Assembly: GCF_020103695.1 (NCBI RefSeq)
Contig: NZ_JAHXBF010000007.1
Location: forward strand, 336,536-400,535
Source of the DNA: Hyalangium versicolor
GTDB taxonomy: Bacteria > Myxococcota > Myxococcia > Myxococcales > Myxococcaceae
DNA length: 64,000 nucleotides
Direction: 5' to 3'
The notes under the pieces are model-generated. The model saw nothing but the letters and a program-made list of their open reading frames with translations, did no database searches and was not told the origin of the DNA. The position numbers and the translations under genes were made by a program. Shown here one piece after another: positions 40,549-50,927 of this stretch. The stretch's first letter is position 1. Each line of letters opens with the position of its first letter.

Positions 40549-43500
40549 TCAGTTCAGCTCGACGCTGGAAAGGAAGACATTGTCGGCCCCCTCTCCGCCC
40601 ACCACAAGCAGCCTGCCCCCGGGCAGCACAGTCATTGTGTGGTACCGGCGGGCTTGGGCGAGCGAGCCGCTGGGAGCCCAGGACCAGGTGGCGGGATCGT
40701 AGATCTCGGTACTGGCGAGGGAGGCCGTGGCATTCCTGCCACCCACGAGGAGCACGCGGCCATCCGGCAGCGCCGTCGCAGTGTGAGCGTAGCGGGCCTG
40801 GAGCATGGGCTGCCGACCGGCCCAGATGGCCCCCCGCAGGTTCACGGTGGAGGCAAGCTGGGTGCTCGTGAAGGGGCCTCCCGTCCCGGTCCCACCAGCC
40901 ACCAGGAGCAACCCTCCGGGCATCACCGTCGTGGTGTGGAACTGGCGGGCCTGGGTGAAGGCCGTCAGGGTCGTCCAGACGCCGCTGGCAGGGACATAGA
41001 TCTCGATGGTGGCGAGCGATGCGCCCGTGGCGCCAATCCCCCCCGCCACGACAACGCTGCCGTCCGGCATCAGCGTCGCTGTATGGGCATACCGTGCCGT
41101 CGTGAGCGAACCGGTCGCCGTCCACGTCCCCGTGGCCGGGTCATACAACTGGGCGGTGGCCAGCACGGCGCTGGGGCCCGAGCCGCCCACCACGAGCACC
41201 TTGCCATTCAACAGCCGCGTCGCCGAGTGGTGGTAGCGAGCCGTCGCGAGCGGGTTGGTTGTCGTCCACGTCCCCGTGGCCGGGTCATACAATTGGGCGG
41301 TGGCCAACCGGCCGCTGGAGTTGTACCCACCCGCCACCAGCACGCGGCCATCCGTCAGGGCCGTCGCGGTGTGGTACCCCCGAGCCGTCGCGAGCGCACC
41401 GGTCGCCGTCCAGGTGCCCGTGCTCTGATCATAGAGTTCGGCGCTGGTGAGATAACCACTGGCGCCCTGCCCGCCCGCGACCAGCACCCGGCCATCGTCC
41501 AGCAAGGTCGCGGTGTGAAGGCGCCGGGCCTGCGCCAGCGAGCCCGTGGGAAACCAAGCCACGTCCGGCGGCGCGTAGAGCTCGGAGCTGGAGATGACGC
41601 AGTAGGCGCCGTTGGTGCAGATGGAATGCCCGCCCGTCACGAGCACCTTGCCCGAGGGCAGCAGCGTCGCCGTATGGCCGGTGCGGGGCGCTTCGAGCGA
41701 GGGAACGGTGGCCCAGGAACGGGTGACGGGGTCGAACAGCTCCGAATTGGCCATACCCAACACGAGCACCTTGCCCGAGGGCAGCAGTGTCGCCGTGTGC
41801 CGGTAGCGCTCGCTTGTCAACGGACCAGTCCCAGTCCAGAGCCCTGTGTCCGGATCATAGAGTTCGGCGCTGGTCTCCGCACCTGTGAGGCCGCTCCCGC
41901 CCGTCACGAGCACCTTGCCATCAGTCAGCACCGTGGCGGTGTGGCTGGTGCGCTCCCACTGGACCGAGCTGGCTGCGCTCCAGGTGCGGGTGAGCGGGTC
42001 GTACAGCTCGCAGACCTTCGTGGGGTAGGTGGAAGCTGCTCCCGTGTACCCGCCCACCACGAGCACCTTGCCATCGGGCAGCACCGAGGCAGTGTGCGCG
42101 TAGTGGTTCGACGCGAGCGTGCCGGCGGAGGTCCAGGTCCCCGTGACCGGGTTGTACACCTCGGCGGTGGACGAACTGCCGCCGTCCATTCCCCCCACGA
42201 CCAGGACCGAGCCATCGCTCAGCAGCGTGGCCGTGTGGAGTCTCCGCGCCATCGAGAGCGGGCCGGTCTCCGTCCAGGTACCGGTGTCCGGATCATAGAG
42301 CTCGGCGCTCGCCAGGGGAGCGCCGGAGTGGTACCCGCCCACCACGAGCACCCGGCCATCCTCCAGCACCGTCGCCGTGTGGTTGTAACGGGGTTGCGTG
42401 AGCGAGCCGGTCTGGGTCCAGGTGTTGGAGAATCGATCATACAGCTCGGCGCTGGACCGCGCGGTGGACGTCCCGTAGGGGGCCCCACCCACAACGAGCA
42501 CCCGGCCATCGAGCAGGGTCGTCGCAGTGTGATAGGCGCGGCTCTCCGTGAGGGAAGGAGCCCAGGTGCCGTTGGCCGGGTCATACACCTCGGAGGTGCG
42601 CAGGGGGCCCGTCTGGAGGGCACTCACGACGCCCATGCCCCCCGTGACGAGCACCTTGCCATCGAGCAGCGCCGTGGCCGTATGGGCAAAACGGGCCTGG
42701 GTGAGCGAGCCCACGGTGAGGAGCGTGTTGCCCACGGCGTACTCCCGAGAGCTGGAGAGGGGCATGTTGTCGGCGGCTCCCCCCGCGATGAGCACAGTGC
42801 CGTTGCCCGTCAGCGTCGCCGTGTGGTTCATGCGCGCCTGACCGAGCGAAGCACCAGCAGCCCAGGTACCGTTGGCCGGGTTGTACACGGCGGTCGTCGC
42901 GAGGGGCGTGGAGCCATAGGAGCCCGCCGCGACGAGCACCTTGCCATCGTTCATCAACGTCGCCGTATGGCTGCCGCGGGCCTGAGGCATCGCGCCTGTG
43001 GAGGCCCAGGTGCCAGTGGCCGGGTTGTAGAGCTCGGACGTAGCGGTGATGCCCGAGGGGGTGCTCCCCCCTGTCACGAGCACCTTCCCATTGGGCAGCA
43101 GCGTCACTGAATGCGCGTAGCGGGCCACCACCATGGAGCCGGTGTTGGACCAGAGCCCCGTGGCCGGGTCGTACCTCTCAGCAGTGGCGACGGTGCCGCT
43201 GCTGGTAATGCCGCCCGCAACGAGCACCTTGCCATCGGCCAGTCTCGTCGCCACGTAGAAGTGGCGACCCTGCGCGAGCGAGCCGGTGGCGCTCCAGGTA
43301 CCGGTGGCCGGGTCATACAGCTCCGCCGTGGCAAGGCGGTTCTGGGCGGTATCCCTCCCGCCCACCACGAGCACCTGGCCATTTTCCAGCAGCGTCGCGG
43401 TGTGATCGTAGCGGGCCGTCGCGAGCGAGCCGGTGGTTCTCCAGATATTGGTGACCGGGTCATACAGCTCGGCGCTGGCGAGAATGCCATTAGAGGTGTT

Positions 43501-43779
43501 GACGGAAGTGCCACCGACCACGAGTACCCGGCCATCGTTCAACAGCGTGGCCGTATGGCTCACCCGGGCAGTGGACATCCTGGCCATCCCTCCCAGTTCC
43601 TGGGGGGCTGTGCGCAACGAGGGGGGCTCGCCGTCCTGGGCATGCACGGGCGGACCCAAGCCTTCGAGGCCAGGGCCGCAGGCGGCGAGCAGGAGAGAGA
43701 GGATCACCGTCAGCAGGGTGCTCGGCGTGAGCGGCGTTCTGGCGGGAGGTAGGTCAAGGAGCGGTAGGGTGGATGGCAT
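40549..43779 (-). CDS. Kelch-repeat lipoprotein (galactose-oxidase-type beta-propeller)
   Basis: A 1,076-residue exported lipoprotein; the lipobox is LLLAAC. The rest is almost entirely Kelch motifs of the form HTATLL.DG.VLV.GG, 21 by my count, with spacer phrases [11 protein letters not shown]. Twenty-one is three times seven, consistent with three 7-bladed propellers. The Tyr/Cys copper residues of galactose oxidase are not evident. Such proteins are common in myxobacteria and are probably adhesins or scaffolds on the outer membrane. The opposite strand also has long open frames because of codon bias; I treat those as false. Confidence 0.92.
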   Translation of the reverse strand: MPSTLPLLDLPPARTPLTPSTLLTVILSLLLAACGPGLEGLGPPVHAQDGEPPSLRTAPQELGGMARMSTARVSHTATLLNDGRVLVVGGTSVNTSNGILASAELYDPVTNIWRTTGSLATARYDHTATLLENGQVLVVGGRDTAQNRLATAELYDPATGTWSATGSLAQGRHFYVATRLADGKVLVAGGITSSGTVATAERYDPATGLWSNTGSMVVARYAHSVTLLPNGKVLVTGGSTPSGITATSELYNPATGTWASTGAMPQARGSHTATLMNDGKVLVAAGSYGSTPLATTAVYNPANGTWAAGASLGQARMNHTATLTGNGTVLIAGGAADNMPLSSSREYAVGNTLLTVGSLTQARFAHTATALLDGKVLVTGGMGVVSALQTGPLRTSEVYDPANGTWAPSLTESRAYHTATTLLDGRVLVVGGAPYGTSTARSSAELYDRFSNTWTQTGSLTQPRYNHTATVLEDGRVLVVGGYHSGAPLASAELYDPDTGTWTETGPLSMARRLHTATLLSDGSVLVVGGMDGGSSSTAEVYNPVTGTWTSAGTLASNHYAHTASVLPDGKVLVVGGYTGAASTYPTKVCELYDPLTRTWSAASSVQWERTSHTATVLTDGKVLVTGGSGLTGAETSAELYDPDTGLWTGTGPLTSERYRHTATLLPSGKVLVLGMANSELFDPVTRSWATVPSLEAPRTGHTATLLPSGKVLVTGGHSICTNGAYCVISSSELYAPPDVAWFPTGSLAQARRLHTATLLDDGRVLVAGGQGASGYLTSAELYDQSTGTWTATGALATARGYHTATALTDGRVLVAGGYNSSGRLATAQLYDPATGTWTTTNPLATARYHHSATRLLNGKVLVVGGSGPSAVLATAQLYDPATGTWTATGSLTTARYAHTATLMPDGSVVVAGGIGATGASLATIEIYVPASGVWTTLTAFTQARQFHTTTVMPGGLLLVAGGTGTGGPFTSTQLASTVNLRGAIWAGRQPMLQARYAHTATALPDGRVLLVGGRNATASLASTEIYDPATWSWAPSGSLAQARRYHTMTVLPGGRLLVVGGEGADNVFLSSVELN

Positions 43780-43902
43780 CTCTGTCTCTCTGGGCGAGGA
43801 AAGGGCTCATCGCATCGAGCCTCGCTGAAGTGACAGGCGGCGCCGTCTGCTGACGCAAAAAAAATTCACCCCGCCGCTGCATCCCTGGGGACCATCGCCC
43901 CC

Positions 43903-44802
43903 TCACGAGCGCTTCCGCCGAGAACCGCTGCGCACCGGGGGCACCGGCTCGAACAGCGTCGCCAGGACATCCACGAAGAGCCGGACCTTTGCCGGAAGGT
44001 TCAGCCGACTCGGGTAGACGACATGGATGGCCCGCATCGCCACAGACTTGGGGCCGAAGAGGATCTTCAGCCGCCCGTCACGCACCGCATCCCGGCAGAC
44101 GATGGCCGGAACGCGTGCAATGCCAACCCCGGCGATGGCTGCCTCGCACGCGAGCTCGAGATCATTCACGGTCAGGACCGGATCAATTCGAGTCTTCACC
44201 CCCTCGGCCTCCCACGTCTCGAACGCATTGAAGCCGATGCAGCGCGCGGAGCGGAGATCCCTGGCACTCGGCGCGCCGTACTTCGACAGGAAGCCGGGGC
44301 TCGCGACGAAATGGATCGGACCCTCACCGAGCTTTCGCGCCACGAGCGTCGAGTCGTCGAGCGGGCCAATGCGAATCGCGACATCCAGCCCCTCTTCGAT
44401 GAGGTGGACACGTCGGTCCGCCAGCACCACCTCCACCCGCGCCTCGGGATAGCGGGCGAGGTACTCCGAAATCACGGGTGTCAGGTAGCGCCGGCCGTAG
44501 AGCACGGGCGAGGCGACACGCAGCAAGCCGGTGGGCTCCGCCTGCCGCTGTTGCACCTCACTGTTCGCCTCGTCGATCTGTGCAGCGATGGCGGCGCAGC
44601 GCTCGTAGTACGTCACTCCAGGCCCTGTAACCCTCAGGCGCCGCGTCGTTCGCTCCAGGAGCCGCACCCCCAGCTGTTCCTCCAGCTTGCCGATGCGCTC
44701 GCTGATGGTCTGCTTGGTGACGCCAAGCTTGCGCGCCGCCCGGGTGAAGCTCTCCTCGTGGACGACCGTGACGAAGAGCATCATGTCTGCGGGTGAGATC
44801 AT
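43903..44802 (-). CDS. LysR-family transcriptional regulator
   Basis: A 299-residue regulator starting at MISPADMMLFVTVVHEESFT, the usual distance from the HTH (AARKLGVTKQTISERIGKLE). The effector domain follows (GLLRVASPVLYGRRYLTPV; EEGLDVAIRIGPLDDSTLVARKLG), as in AaeR/DsdC-type LysR proteins. It is divergent from a glutathione S-transferase gene, its likely target. Longer starts up to 44,904 exist but would reach into the promoter region. Confidence 0.92.
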   Translation of the reverse strand: MISPADMMLFVTVVHEESFTRAARKLGVTKQTISERIGKLEEQLGVRLLERTTRRLRVTGPGVTYYERCAAIAAQIDEANSEVQQRQAEPTGLLRVASPVLYGRRYLTPVISEYLARYPEARVEVVLADRRVHLIEEGLDVAIRIGPLDDSTLVARKLGEGPIHFVASPGFLSKYGAPSARDLRSARCIGFNAFETWEAEGVKTRIDPVLTVNDLELACEAAIAGVGIARVPAIVCRDAVRDGRLKILFGPKSVAMRAIHVVYPSRLNLPAKVRLFVDVLATLFEPVPPVRSGSRRKRS

Positions 44803-44906
44803 GACCGTCAAGCCTAGCCTGACAATGAGTTCGTTCGTGGCCGCATTGTCAGGGGCCTCCAGCCGCCGCATGTTGACGCCTCCCGCCACCTGCAGGAGCA
44901 CCACAC

Positions 44907-45521
44907 ATGAAGCTCTACTTTGCCCCCAGGACCCGAGCGGTCCGTCCCCGATGGCTGCTGGAGGAGCTCGGGGTTCCCTACGAGCTGGTCAGGCTCGACC
45001 TCGATCGACAGGAGAACACCACCCCCTCCTATCTGGCGGTGAATCCGCTGGGCGAACTCCCCGCCCTGGTAGATGGGGACGTCACGCTGCTTGAGACCCT
45101 GGCCATCTGTCTCCATCTGGCCGACCGCTTTCCGGAGAAGCGCCTGGCGCCGCCCATGGGTTCCGCGGAGCGCGGCTCTTATTACCAATGGATGGCCTTC
45201 GCCGAGGCGCGCCTCGATCCCGCGGTGATGGAGTTCTACTGGGACGCGCAGTTGCCCGAAGAGCAGAAGACCAGCGAGCGCTCGGAGGAAGAGAGCGCGA
45301 AGCACAGGACCCGCCTCACGGGTGTGCTCGACTTCATCGACGTGGGCCTCGGCGGCCGTGAATTCCTCGTGGGAGCGACGTTCACCGCCGCCGATGTGGT
45401 GACGGCGTCCATCCTCCACCTGGCCCACAAACTGATGCTGCTCGATGGGCATCCGCGGCTGGTTGAGTACGTCAAGCGCCACTCTCAGCGTCCAGCGGTG
45501 CGAAGGGCCGTCTTGGGGTGA
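44907..45521 (+). CDS. Glutathione S-transferase family protein
   Basis: A 204-residue protein. The N-terminal thioredoxin-like domain starts MKLYFAPRTRAVRPRWLLEE and contains NPLGELPALVDGD (cis-Pro) and LLETLAICLHLAD (the E(T/S) glutathione-binding pair). The helical C-terminal domain has FTAADVVTASILHLA, the GST N-capping box. An Arg/Ser takes the usual catalytic Ser/Cys place, so the reaction is uncertain. The 3' end overlaps the convergent zinc-ribbon gene by 50 bp. Confidence 0.9.
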   Translation: MKLYFAPRTRAVRPRWLLEELGVPYELVRLDLDRQENTTPSYLAVNPLGELPALVDGDVTLLETLAICLHLADRFPEKRLAPPMGSAERGSYYQWMAFAEARLDPAVMEFYWDAQLPEEQKTSERSEEESAKHRTRLTGVLDFIDVGLGGREFLVGATFTAADVVTASILHLAHKLMLLDGHPRLVEYVKRHSQRPAVRRAVLG

Positions 45522-45891
45522 TGCGAGGACGCCGGGAGCCCCCTTCCCCCAGCCCCTCGGAGCGGGGCCCGAGGCTGGCGAGGAACTCGCGCACCTCCCG
45601 CAGCGTCCGTGGCCGGTATCCAGGCCCGCCGCATCCGCACGAGTGGTACGTGTACCCGCGCAGGAACAGCAGCTCCACCTTCTGCCACTGGCGGGTGTCT
45701 CGCTGCCTCGGCGGCCGGAAGTCGAGCCCCATGCCCGCCATGGGCTCGCCGCATTGAGGGCACTTCACTGCTTCCGGTGACTGCTCTTTCGGAGGCCTCT
45801 GGCGTGCGTCCAGCGGCCACTTGAACGCCTTGCGGCACTGGAAGCACGCGTAGTGCTGCTTGTAGGGGCCGTACATCGCGTATCTGCACAT
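45472..45891 (-). CDS. Zinc-ribbon protein, MCRYAMYGPYK family
   Basis: A 139-residue protein opening MCRYAMYGPYKQHYACFQCR. CxxC pairs at CFQC and CPQC (VKCPQCGEPM) form a zinc ribbon, and GYTYHSCGCGGPGYRPRTL ends the core. The N-terminal motif is strongly conserved across bacteria, but no function is established. The C-terminal ~30 residues (after ASLGPRSEG) are basic and low complexity, and overlap the end of the GST gene on the other strand. Confidence 0.8.
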   Translation of the reverse strand: MCRYAMYGPYKQHYACFQCRKAFKWPLDARQRPPKEQSPEAVKCPQCGEPMAGMGLDFRPPRQRDTRQWQKVELLFLRGYTYHSCGCGGPGYRPRTLREVREFLASLGPRSEGLGEGGSRRPRITPRRPFAPLDAESGA

Positions 45892-46167
45892 GGCGTCCCT
45901 CCTGGACCTACATGGGGTGACGCCCTCGACGCCTCCTTCCCTGCTCGGCTGACTCCCCTCTCCGCCTCAGCAGGCCTCTGGGGCTGGCCCCCTCGCCCCC
46001 ACGGCACATGGGCAAGCAGACCTTGTGCGAACCCGCCTGAGTCCCAACCGACCCGATTCTTTTCTTCCTCCCTCCAGAGTGATTTTGTCGGCCACAGCAC
46101 ACCTCGCCAAGGCCCGCGGCGCGTGTTCAAGCCGTGGGGAGCTCCGTCCTCTGGGAGTTACATCATC

Positions 46168-46572
46168 GTGAAGCCTCACGTGCTCATCGTGGAGAACACT
46201 CGGACGATGCGGGAAACCCTGCGTCTGTTGCTGGCCGATGAATTCGACTGCGCCGTGGCCGCGAGTGGTGAGTCCGGGCTGGAACAGATGCTGGCGCGCC
46301 CGCCGGATGTGCTCCTGTCGGACGTGAACATGGACGGAATGGACGGGTACGAGCTGTGCCGCCGCGTCCGCCTGGAGCCTCGGCTGCAGCACATCCGAGT
46401 TGCCTTCCTCAGTGGCTACGCACCGCGCCTGACCGAGCCCCCCATCAGCCAGCCGGACATCTATCTGATGAAGCCGGTGAAGCCTCCGGAGCTTATTTCC
46501 CAGCTCCATGCCCTGCTCGGCCAGAGCCCCCGTGTGGGAGCAACTTCGGTCGAGGCGGCACCCCAGGGCTGA
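46168..46572 (+). CDS. Single-domain response regulator
   Basis: A 134-residue CheY-like receiver starting at GTG (MKPHVLIVENTRTMRE). Phosphoacceptor Asp lies in VLLSDVNMDGMDGYEL, Ser/Thr in AFLSGYA and Lys in YLMKPVKPPE, but the usual first acidic pair is replaced by Glu-Asn (VEN), which may weaken Mg binding. There is no output domain. GGGAG lies about 12 nt upstream. No kinase is adjacent. Confidence 0.85.
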   Translation: MKPHVLIVENTRTMRETLRLLLADEFDCAVAASGESGLEQMLARPPDVLLSDVNMDGMDGYELCRRVRLEPRLQHIRVAFLSGYAPRLTEPPISQPDIYLMKPVKPPELISQLHALLGQSPRVGATSVEAAPQG

Positions 46573-46687
46573 CGCGCCCCGTCAGCGCCTCTGTCACGCA
46601 GGGAAAAGCCTCCCGGCTTTCCGCTCCCACCTCGGGGACAAAGGGCTATGCTCCGCGCCCCTTCGTCTCTCGAACCCGAGGTCCCGC

Positions 46688-48325
46688 GTGATCAACGCCA
46701 TTGCCCGTGTTCCCCCGCCCCAGAACGAGCCCGTCCTCTCCTTCACCGCCGGCTCTCCCGAGCGCGCCACGCTCCAGGCCGCGCTCCAGCGCATGGCCTC
46801 GGAGCGGCTCGACATCCCTGTCGTCATCGGCGGCAAGCAGATCCGCACCGGGAAGAAGGACGAGGTGCGGATGCCCCACAAGCACTCGCACGTGCTGGCC
46901 ACGGTGCACGAAGCGGATGCCAGCCACGTGGAGCAGGCCATCCAGAACGCGCTCTCGGTGAAGGAGGAGTGGAGCCGAATGCCGTTCCCCGAGCGCGCCG
47001 CCATCTTCCTGCGCGCCGCGGAGCTGCTGGCCACGCGCTACCGTCCCCTGCTCAACGCCTCCACCATGCTGGGCCAGTCGAAGACGGCGCACCAGGCGGA
47101 GATCGACGCGGCGTGCGAGGCCATCGACTTCCTGCGCTTCAACGTCCACTTCGCCGAGCGGCTCCTGGCCGAGCAGCCGGTGAGCTCTCCGCAGACGTGG
47201 AACCTGTTGGACTACCGGCCGCTGGACGGGTTCGTGTTCGCGGTGGCGCCGTTCAACTTCACGTCCATCTCGCTCAACCTGTGCACTGCGCCGGCCATCA
47301 TGGGCAACGTGGTGCTGTTCAAGCCGGCGCCGACCTCGGCCCTGAGCTCCTGGTACGTGATGGAGCTGCTGCGCGAGGCGGGCGTGCCGGACGGCGTCAT
47401 CAACTTCCTGCCGGGAGACGGGCCCACGCTGGGCAAGGCGGCGCTGACAAGCCCGCACCTGGGCGGTGTGCACTTCACGGGCTCCACGCCTACGTTCCAG
47501 AGCATGTGGCACACCGTGGGGGAGAACATCCAGCGCTACAAGCAGTACCCGCGGCTGGTAGGAGAGACGGGCGGCAAGGACTTCGTCTTCGCCCATGCCT
47601 CGGCGGCGGATGATCTGGACGCGCTGGCCACGGCCATCGTCCGCGGCGGGTACGAGTACCAGGGACAGAAGTGCTCGGCGGCCTCGCGCGTTTACGTGCC
47701 GGAGTCACTGTGGCCCAAGCTGAAGGCGCGGCTGCAGGAGTTCATCGCGGAGCTGCGCATGGGCGACGTGACGGACTTCCGCAACTTCATGGGCGCGGTC
47801 ATCGATGAGCGCTCGTTCAAGAAGGTGTCCTCGTACATCGACCTGGCGAAGCAGGGCGGCGCCGAGGCCTCCATCATCGCCGGCGGAGACGCGGACCGGA
47901 GCGAGGGCTGGTTCGTGAAGCCCACGCTGGTGCAGCTGACCAACCCGCGCCACCGCATCATGCAGGAGGAGATCTTCGCGCCGCTGGTGGGCGTGCACGT
48001 GTATCCGGACGCGCGCTTCGAGGAGACGCTGCGCGAGTGCGACCAGGCCGCCACCTACGCACTCACGGGGGCCGTGTTCGCGAGGGACCGGAAGGCCATC
48101 TCCACGGCGATGAGCACGCTGCGCCACGCGGCGGGCAACTTCTACATCAACGACAAGCCCACGGGCGCGGTGGTGGGGCAGCAGCCGTTCGGCGGCTCGC
48201 GCGCGTCGGGAACCAACGACAAGGCGGGCTCCATGCTCAACCTCGTGCGGTGGACGAGCCCGCGCACCATCAAGGAGAACTTCGCTCCGCCCACCCGCGT
48301 GCCGTATCCGTTCATGCAGGGCTGA
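46688..48325 (+). CDS. pruA: L-glutamate gamma-semialdehyde (1-pyrroline-5-carboxylate) dehydrogenase
   Basis: A 545-residue aldehyde dehydrogenase that oxidises P5C semialdehyde to glutamate in proline catabolism, using NAD+. Catalytic Cys329 in YQGQKCSAASR and Glu293 in VGETGGKD are intact; APFNFTSISLNLCTAPAIMGN and FTGSTPTFQSMW are group-typical for the stand-alone P5CDH found in eukaryotes and many bacteria. The GTG at 46688 (MINAIARV) is the best start; the frame is open upstream, but that part is low-quality. A proline dehydrogenase gene is not adjacent in the window. Confidence 0.93.
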   Translation: MINAIARVPPPQNEPVLSFTAGSPERATLQAALQRMASERLDIPVVIGGKQIRTGKKDEVRMPHKHSHVLATVHEADASHVEQAIQNALSVKEEWSRMPFPERAAIFLRAAELLATRYRPLLNASTMLGQSKTAHQAEIDAACEAIDFLRFNVHFAERLLAEQPVSSPQTWNLLDYRPLDGFVFAVAPFNFTSISLNLCTAPAIMGNVVLFKPAPTSALSSWYVMELLREAGVPDGVINFLPGDGPTLGKAALTSPHLGGVHFTGSTPTFQSMWHTVGENIQRYKQYPRLVGETGGKDFVFAHASAADDLDALATAIVRGGYEYQGQKCSAASRVYVPESLWPKLKARLQEFIAELRMGDVTDFRNFMGAVIDERSFKKVSSYIDLAKQGGAEASIIAGGDADRSEGWFVKPTLVQLTNPRHRIMQEEIFAPLVGVHVYPDARFEETLRECDQAATYALTGAVFARDRKAISTAMSTLRHAAGNFYINDKPTGAVVGQQPFGGSRASGTNDKAGSMLNLVRWTSPRTIKENFAPPTRVPYPFMQG

Positions 48326-48332
48326 GCACGCC

Positions 48333-49178
48333 ATGCCGTCATTTCAGGGGCTCGGAGGACTGGAGACGTACGCGCTCGTGGATGGGGACTCCCGCGTGGA
48401 GATCATCCCCAGCCGCGGAGCCCTTGTCACACGCATGAGCGTGGGTGGGGACGAGCTGCTCTATCTGGATGAGAGCACCGTGGTGGACCTCTCGAAGAAT
48501 GTGCGCGGAGGGATTCCCGTCCTCTTCCCCACCGCCGGTAAGCTCCCGGGCGACACGTATCCCGTGGGCAAGCAGGCCTACTCGATGCAGCAGCATGGCT
48601 TCGCCCGGCGGCTGCCGTGGACAGTGCGGCAGGCGGAGGAGAACCTGCTCGTGGTGGGACTCACCTCCTCGGAGGAGACGCTGCGCCAGTTTCCCTGGCG
48701 CTTCGATGCGCAGCTCACGTTCTCGCTGGAGGGCGAGCAGCTCACGCTCGACTTCGACGTGGAGAACCAGGACGCGAGCCCCATGCCCCTGCACCTGGGC
48801 TTCCACCCGTACTTCACGGTGCCCCAAGCCGCCAAGGCCGAGGCCACCGTGCAGACGGATGCCACCCGCGCCTGGGACAACCGCCACGGCAAGGTGATTC
48901 CCTTCACCGGATTGGATCTCACCGCGGATGAGCTGGACCTGCACCTGCTCGACCACTCGACAGATGGGACGACGCTTCATCGAGGTCCGAAGCTCCAGCC
49001 CATCTTCCTGAACTGGAGCTCCGAGTTCCGACGGCTCGTCGTCTGGACGCTGCAGGGGCGAGACTTCGTCTGCGTGGAGCCGTGGACGGCTTCCGCGGGA
49101 GCACTCGCCACGGGCGAAGGGCTGATCGCCGTGGCTCCGGGCGAGCGCACCTCGCTCGTGTTCGAGATCTCTCGCTGA
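48333..49178 (+). CDS. Aldose 1-epimerase family protein
   Basis: A 281-residue galactose-mutarotase-fold protein, 7 bp after pruA. Motifs: GGIPVLFPTAG (the R/G-G-x-P-x-x-F-P loop), QHGFARRLPW (His of the active site), MPLHLGFHPYF (second catalytic His) and VCVEPWTASAGAL (Glu region). These match the YeaD-type (glucose-6-phosphate 1-epimerase-like) members. The pairing with pruA may simply be co-transcription. Confidence 0.88.
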   Translation: MPSFQGLGGLETYALVDGDSRVEIIPSRGALVTRMSVGGDELLYLDESTVVDLSKNVRGGIPVLFPTAGKLPGDTYPVGKQAYSMQQHGFARRLPWTVRQAEENLLVVGLTSSEETLRQFPWRFDAQLTFSLEGEQLTLDFDVENQDASPMPLHLGFHPYFTVPQAAKAEATVQTDATRAWDNRHGKVIPFTGLDLTADELDLHLLDHSTDGTTLHRGPKLQPIFLNWSSEFRRLVVWTLQGRDFVCVEPWTASAGALATGEGLIAVAPGERTSLVFEISR

Positions 49179-49181
49179 GGC

Positions 49182-50861
49182 CTACAGCTTCGGCTGCCGC
49201 AGGTGGAAGTCCGTGGCCTCCTGGTAGGCCCGAGCCACGGCCAGCATCTTCGCCTCGCCGAACAGCCGGCCCAGGAAGGACACGCTCACAGGCGTTCCGT
49301 TCTCTCGGAAGCCATTGGGCACGACGACCGTCGGGTGGCCCGTGAGGTTCGTGATCAGGACCTGCGGGTCCTCCGTGGGAGCGACGATCACGTCCACATC
49401 CGCGAACGTCCTGGCCATCCCCTCCATCGCCAGCACCCGGGCCCGGTTGGCGTTGATGTAATCCACCGCCGGCAGCAACTGGGCCACCCGGAAGAAGTTG
49501 GGCCAGTCGTGCTCGCCCTGCCCCGTGAGCAGCTTGTCGCGCCCGTTGTGCGTCAGCGCATCGAATGCCGCGGCGGCCTCCGCGCTCAGCAGGGGCAGCA
49601 TCGCCCCCACGTTCACATCAGGCAGGGCCACGGGCACGAGCTTCACACCGAGCGCCTTCAACTTCTCCAGGGTGGCGGCATCGAAGGGCTTCTCGGGCCG
49701 ATCCTTCTCGAAGTCCGCCTTCAGGTAGCCCACACGGATGCTCGAGAGGGGAACACTCGCGTCCCAGTTGAAGGGCACCTCGCGCACGGTGCGGTCCCTG
49801 CCATCCGGGCCCTGGATCGCCGCGAGCACCAGTGCGGTGTCTTCTACCGTGCGCGCGATGGGTCCCAGCTTGTCCATCGTCCACGAGAGCGCCATGGCCC
49901 CGGTGCGAGGCACCCGGCCAAAGGTGGGACGCAGCCCTGTCGTCCCGCACCGCGTCGAGGGAGAGACGATGGAGCCATACGTCTCCGAGCCCACTGAGAA
50001 CGGGAGGCACCCAGCCGCCACTGCCGCCGCCGCTCCCGCGGACGAACCGCTCGATCCCTCGTCCAGCTTCCACGGGTTGCGAGTCATCCCGCCGAACCAC
50101 TTGTCTCCCATGGCCAGCGCGCCCAGCGTCAGCTTCGCTACCAGTACCGCGCCAGCCGCGTCGAGGCGCTGCACCACCGTGGCGTCCTCCTCGAAGCGCT
50201 GCTGCTCGAAGCCTCCGGCGCCCCATGTTGTCGGGAACCCCTTCACCGACAACAGGTCCTTGGCCCCCCAGGGGATTCCGTGCAGGAGACCGCGATACTT
50301 CCCTGCGGCGATCTCCCGATCGGCCTCCTTCGCCTGGGCCAGCGCGCGATCCTTCGTGAGCGTGATGACGCAATGGAGCTTCGTGTCCAGCCGCTCCAGC
50401 CTCGCGAGGCACAGCTCCGTCACCGCCACAGAGGACACCTTCCGTGTCCGCACCAGCTCCGCGAGATCTCGAACCGAGGTGAACGCAAGCGCTTCGAAGT
50501 CCTGCCCCACTCGAGGCGCTCTCGGAGGGCTCACCTTGATCGGGCGCTTCGCGGTGTCCCAGGTCGTCACGCCCGGCAGCACGGGATCGAAAGAGAACGC
50601 AGGAGCTACCGCGTTGGGCAGATTCAGCGCACGGAGTTCCTTCGAAGCCGTGAGCTGATCGTTGAGCGACTGGATCATCAGCTTGCGCTGGGCCTCGTCC
50701 AGCTCCAGCCCGGCCATCTTGCAGGCCGAGTCCAGCAGCTCTGGAGTGAGGGCGGGCTTGTCCTGCCCCATGGCCCAGAGGACTCCGGGGAGCAGCGTGG
50801 AGCTCAGTCCCAGCGAAGAGCAGACGGACAGGAAACGGCGGCGATCGGAGAAGGCAGGCAT
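49182..50861 (-). CDS. Secreted amidase (amidase-signature family), Tat signal
   Basis: A 559-residue hydrolase with a twin-arginine type signal (DRRRFLSVCSSLG followed by a hydrophobic stretch). The amidase-signature Ser-Ser-Lys triad is present: Lys201 in PWGAKDLL, cis-Ser in DEGSSGSSAG (about 270-273) and the nucleophile in ETYGSIV (Ser297). The family cleaves amide bonds of varied substrates. ATG at 50861 starts the Tat signal. A Tat operon lies ~3.3 kb away on the same strand. Confidence 0.92.
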   Translation of the reverse strand: MPAFSDRRRFLSVCSSLGLSSTLLPGVLWAMGQDKPALTPELLDSACKMAGLELDEAQRKLMIQSLNDQLTASKELRALNLPNAVAPAFSFDPVLPGVTTWDTAKRPIKVSPPRAPRVGQDFEALAFTSVRDLAELVRTRKVSSVAVTELCLARLERLDTKLHCVITLTKDRALAQAKEADREIAAGKYRGLLHGIPWGAKDLLSVKGFPTTWGAGGFEQQRFEEDATVVQRLDAAGAVLVAKLTLGALAMGDKWFGGMTRNPWKLDEGSSGSSAGAAAAVAAGCLPFSVGSETYGSIVSPSTRCGTTGLRPTFGRVPRTGAMALSWTMDKLGPIARTVEDTALVLAAIQGPDGRDRTVREVPFNWDASVPLSSIRVGYLKADFEKDRPEKPFDAATLEKLKALGVKLVPVALPDVNVGAMLPLLSAEAAAAFDALTHNGRDKLLTGQGEHDWPNFFRVAQLLPAVDYINANRARVLAMEGMARTFADVDVIVAPTEDPQVLITNLTGHPTVVVPNGFRENGTPVSVSFLGRLFGEAKMLAVARAYQEATDFHLRQPKL

Positions 50862-50927
50862 GGTGTCGAGCGTGGACTCCCGAGAGGAGTGCAAGCTACC
50901 GCACCTGGGCTTCCCTCCCCAGTCACC

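Noticed and set aside
40546-43110. Long open frame (about 850 codons) on the plus strand
   Set aside because: It is the antisense of the Kelch lipoprotein gene. High GC at third positions keeps the opposite strand open; its product is Arg/His-rich low-quality sequence without an RBS.
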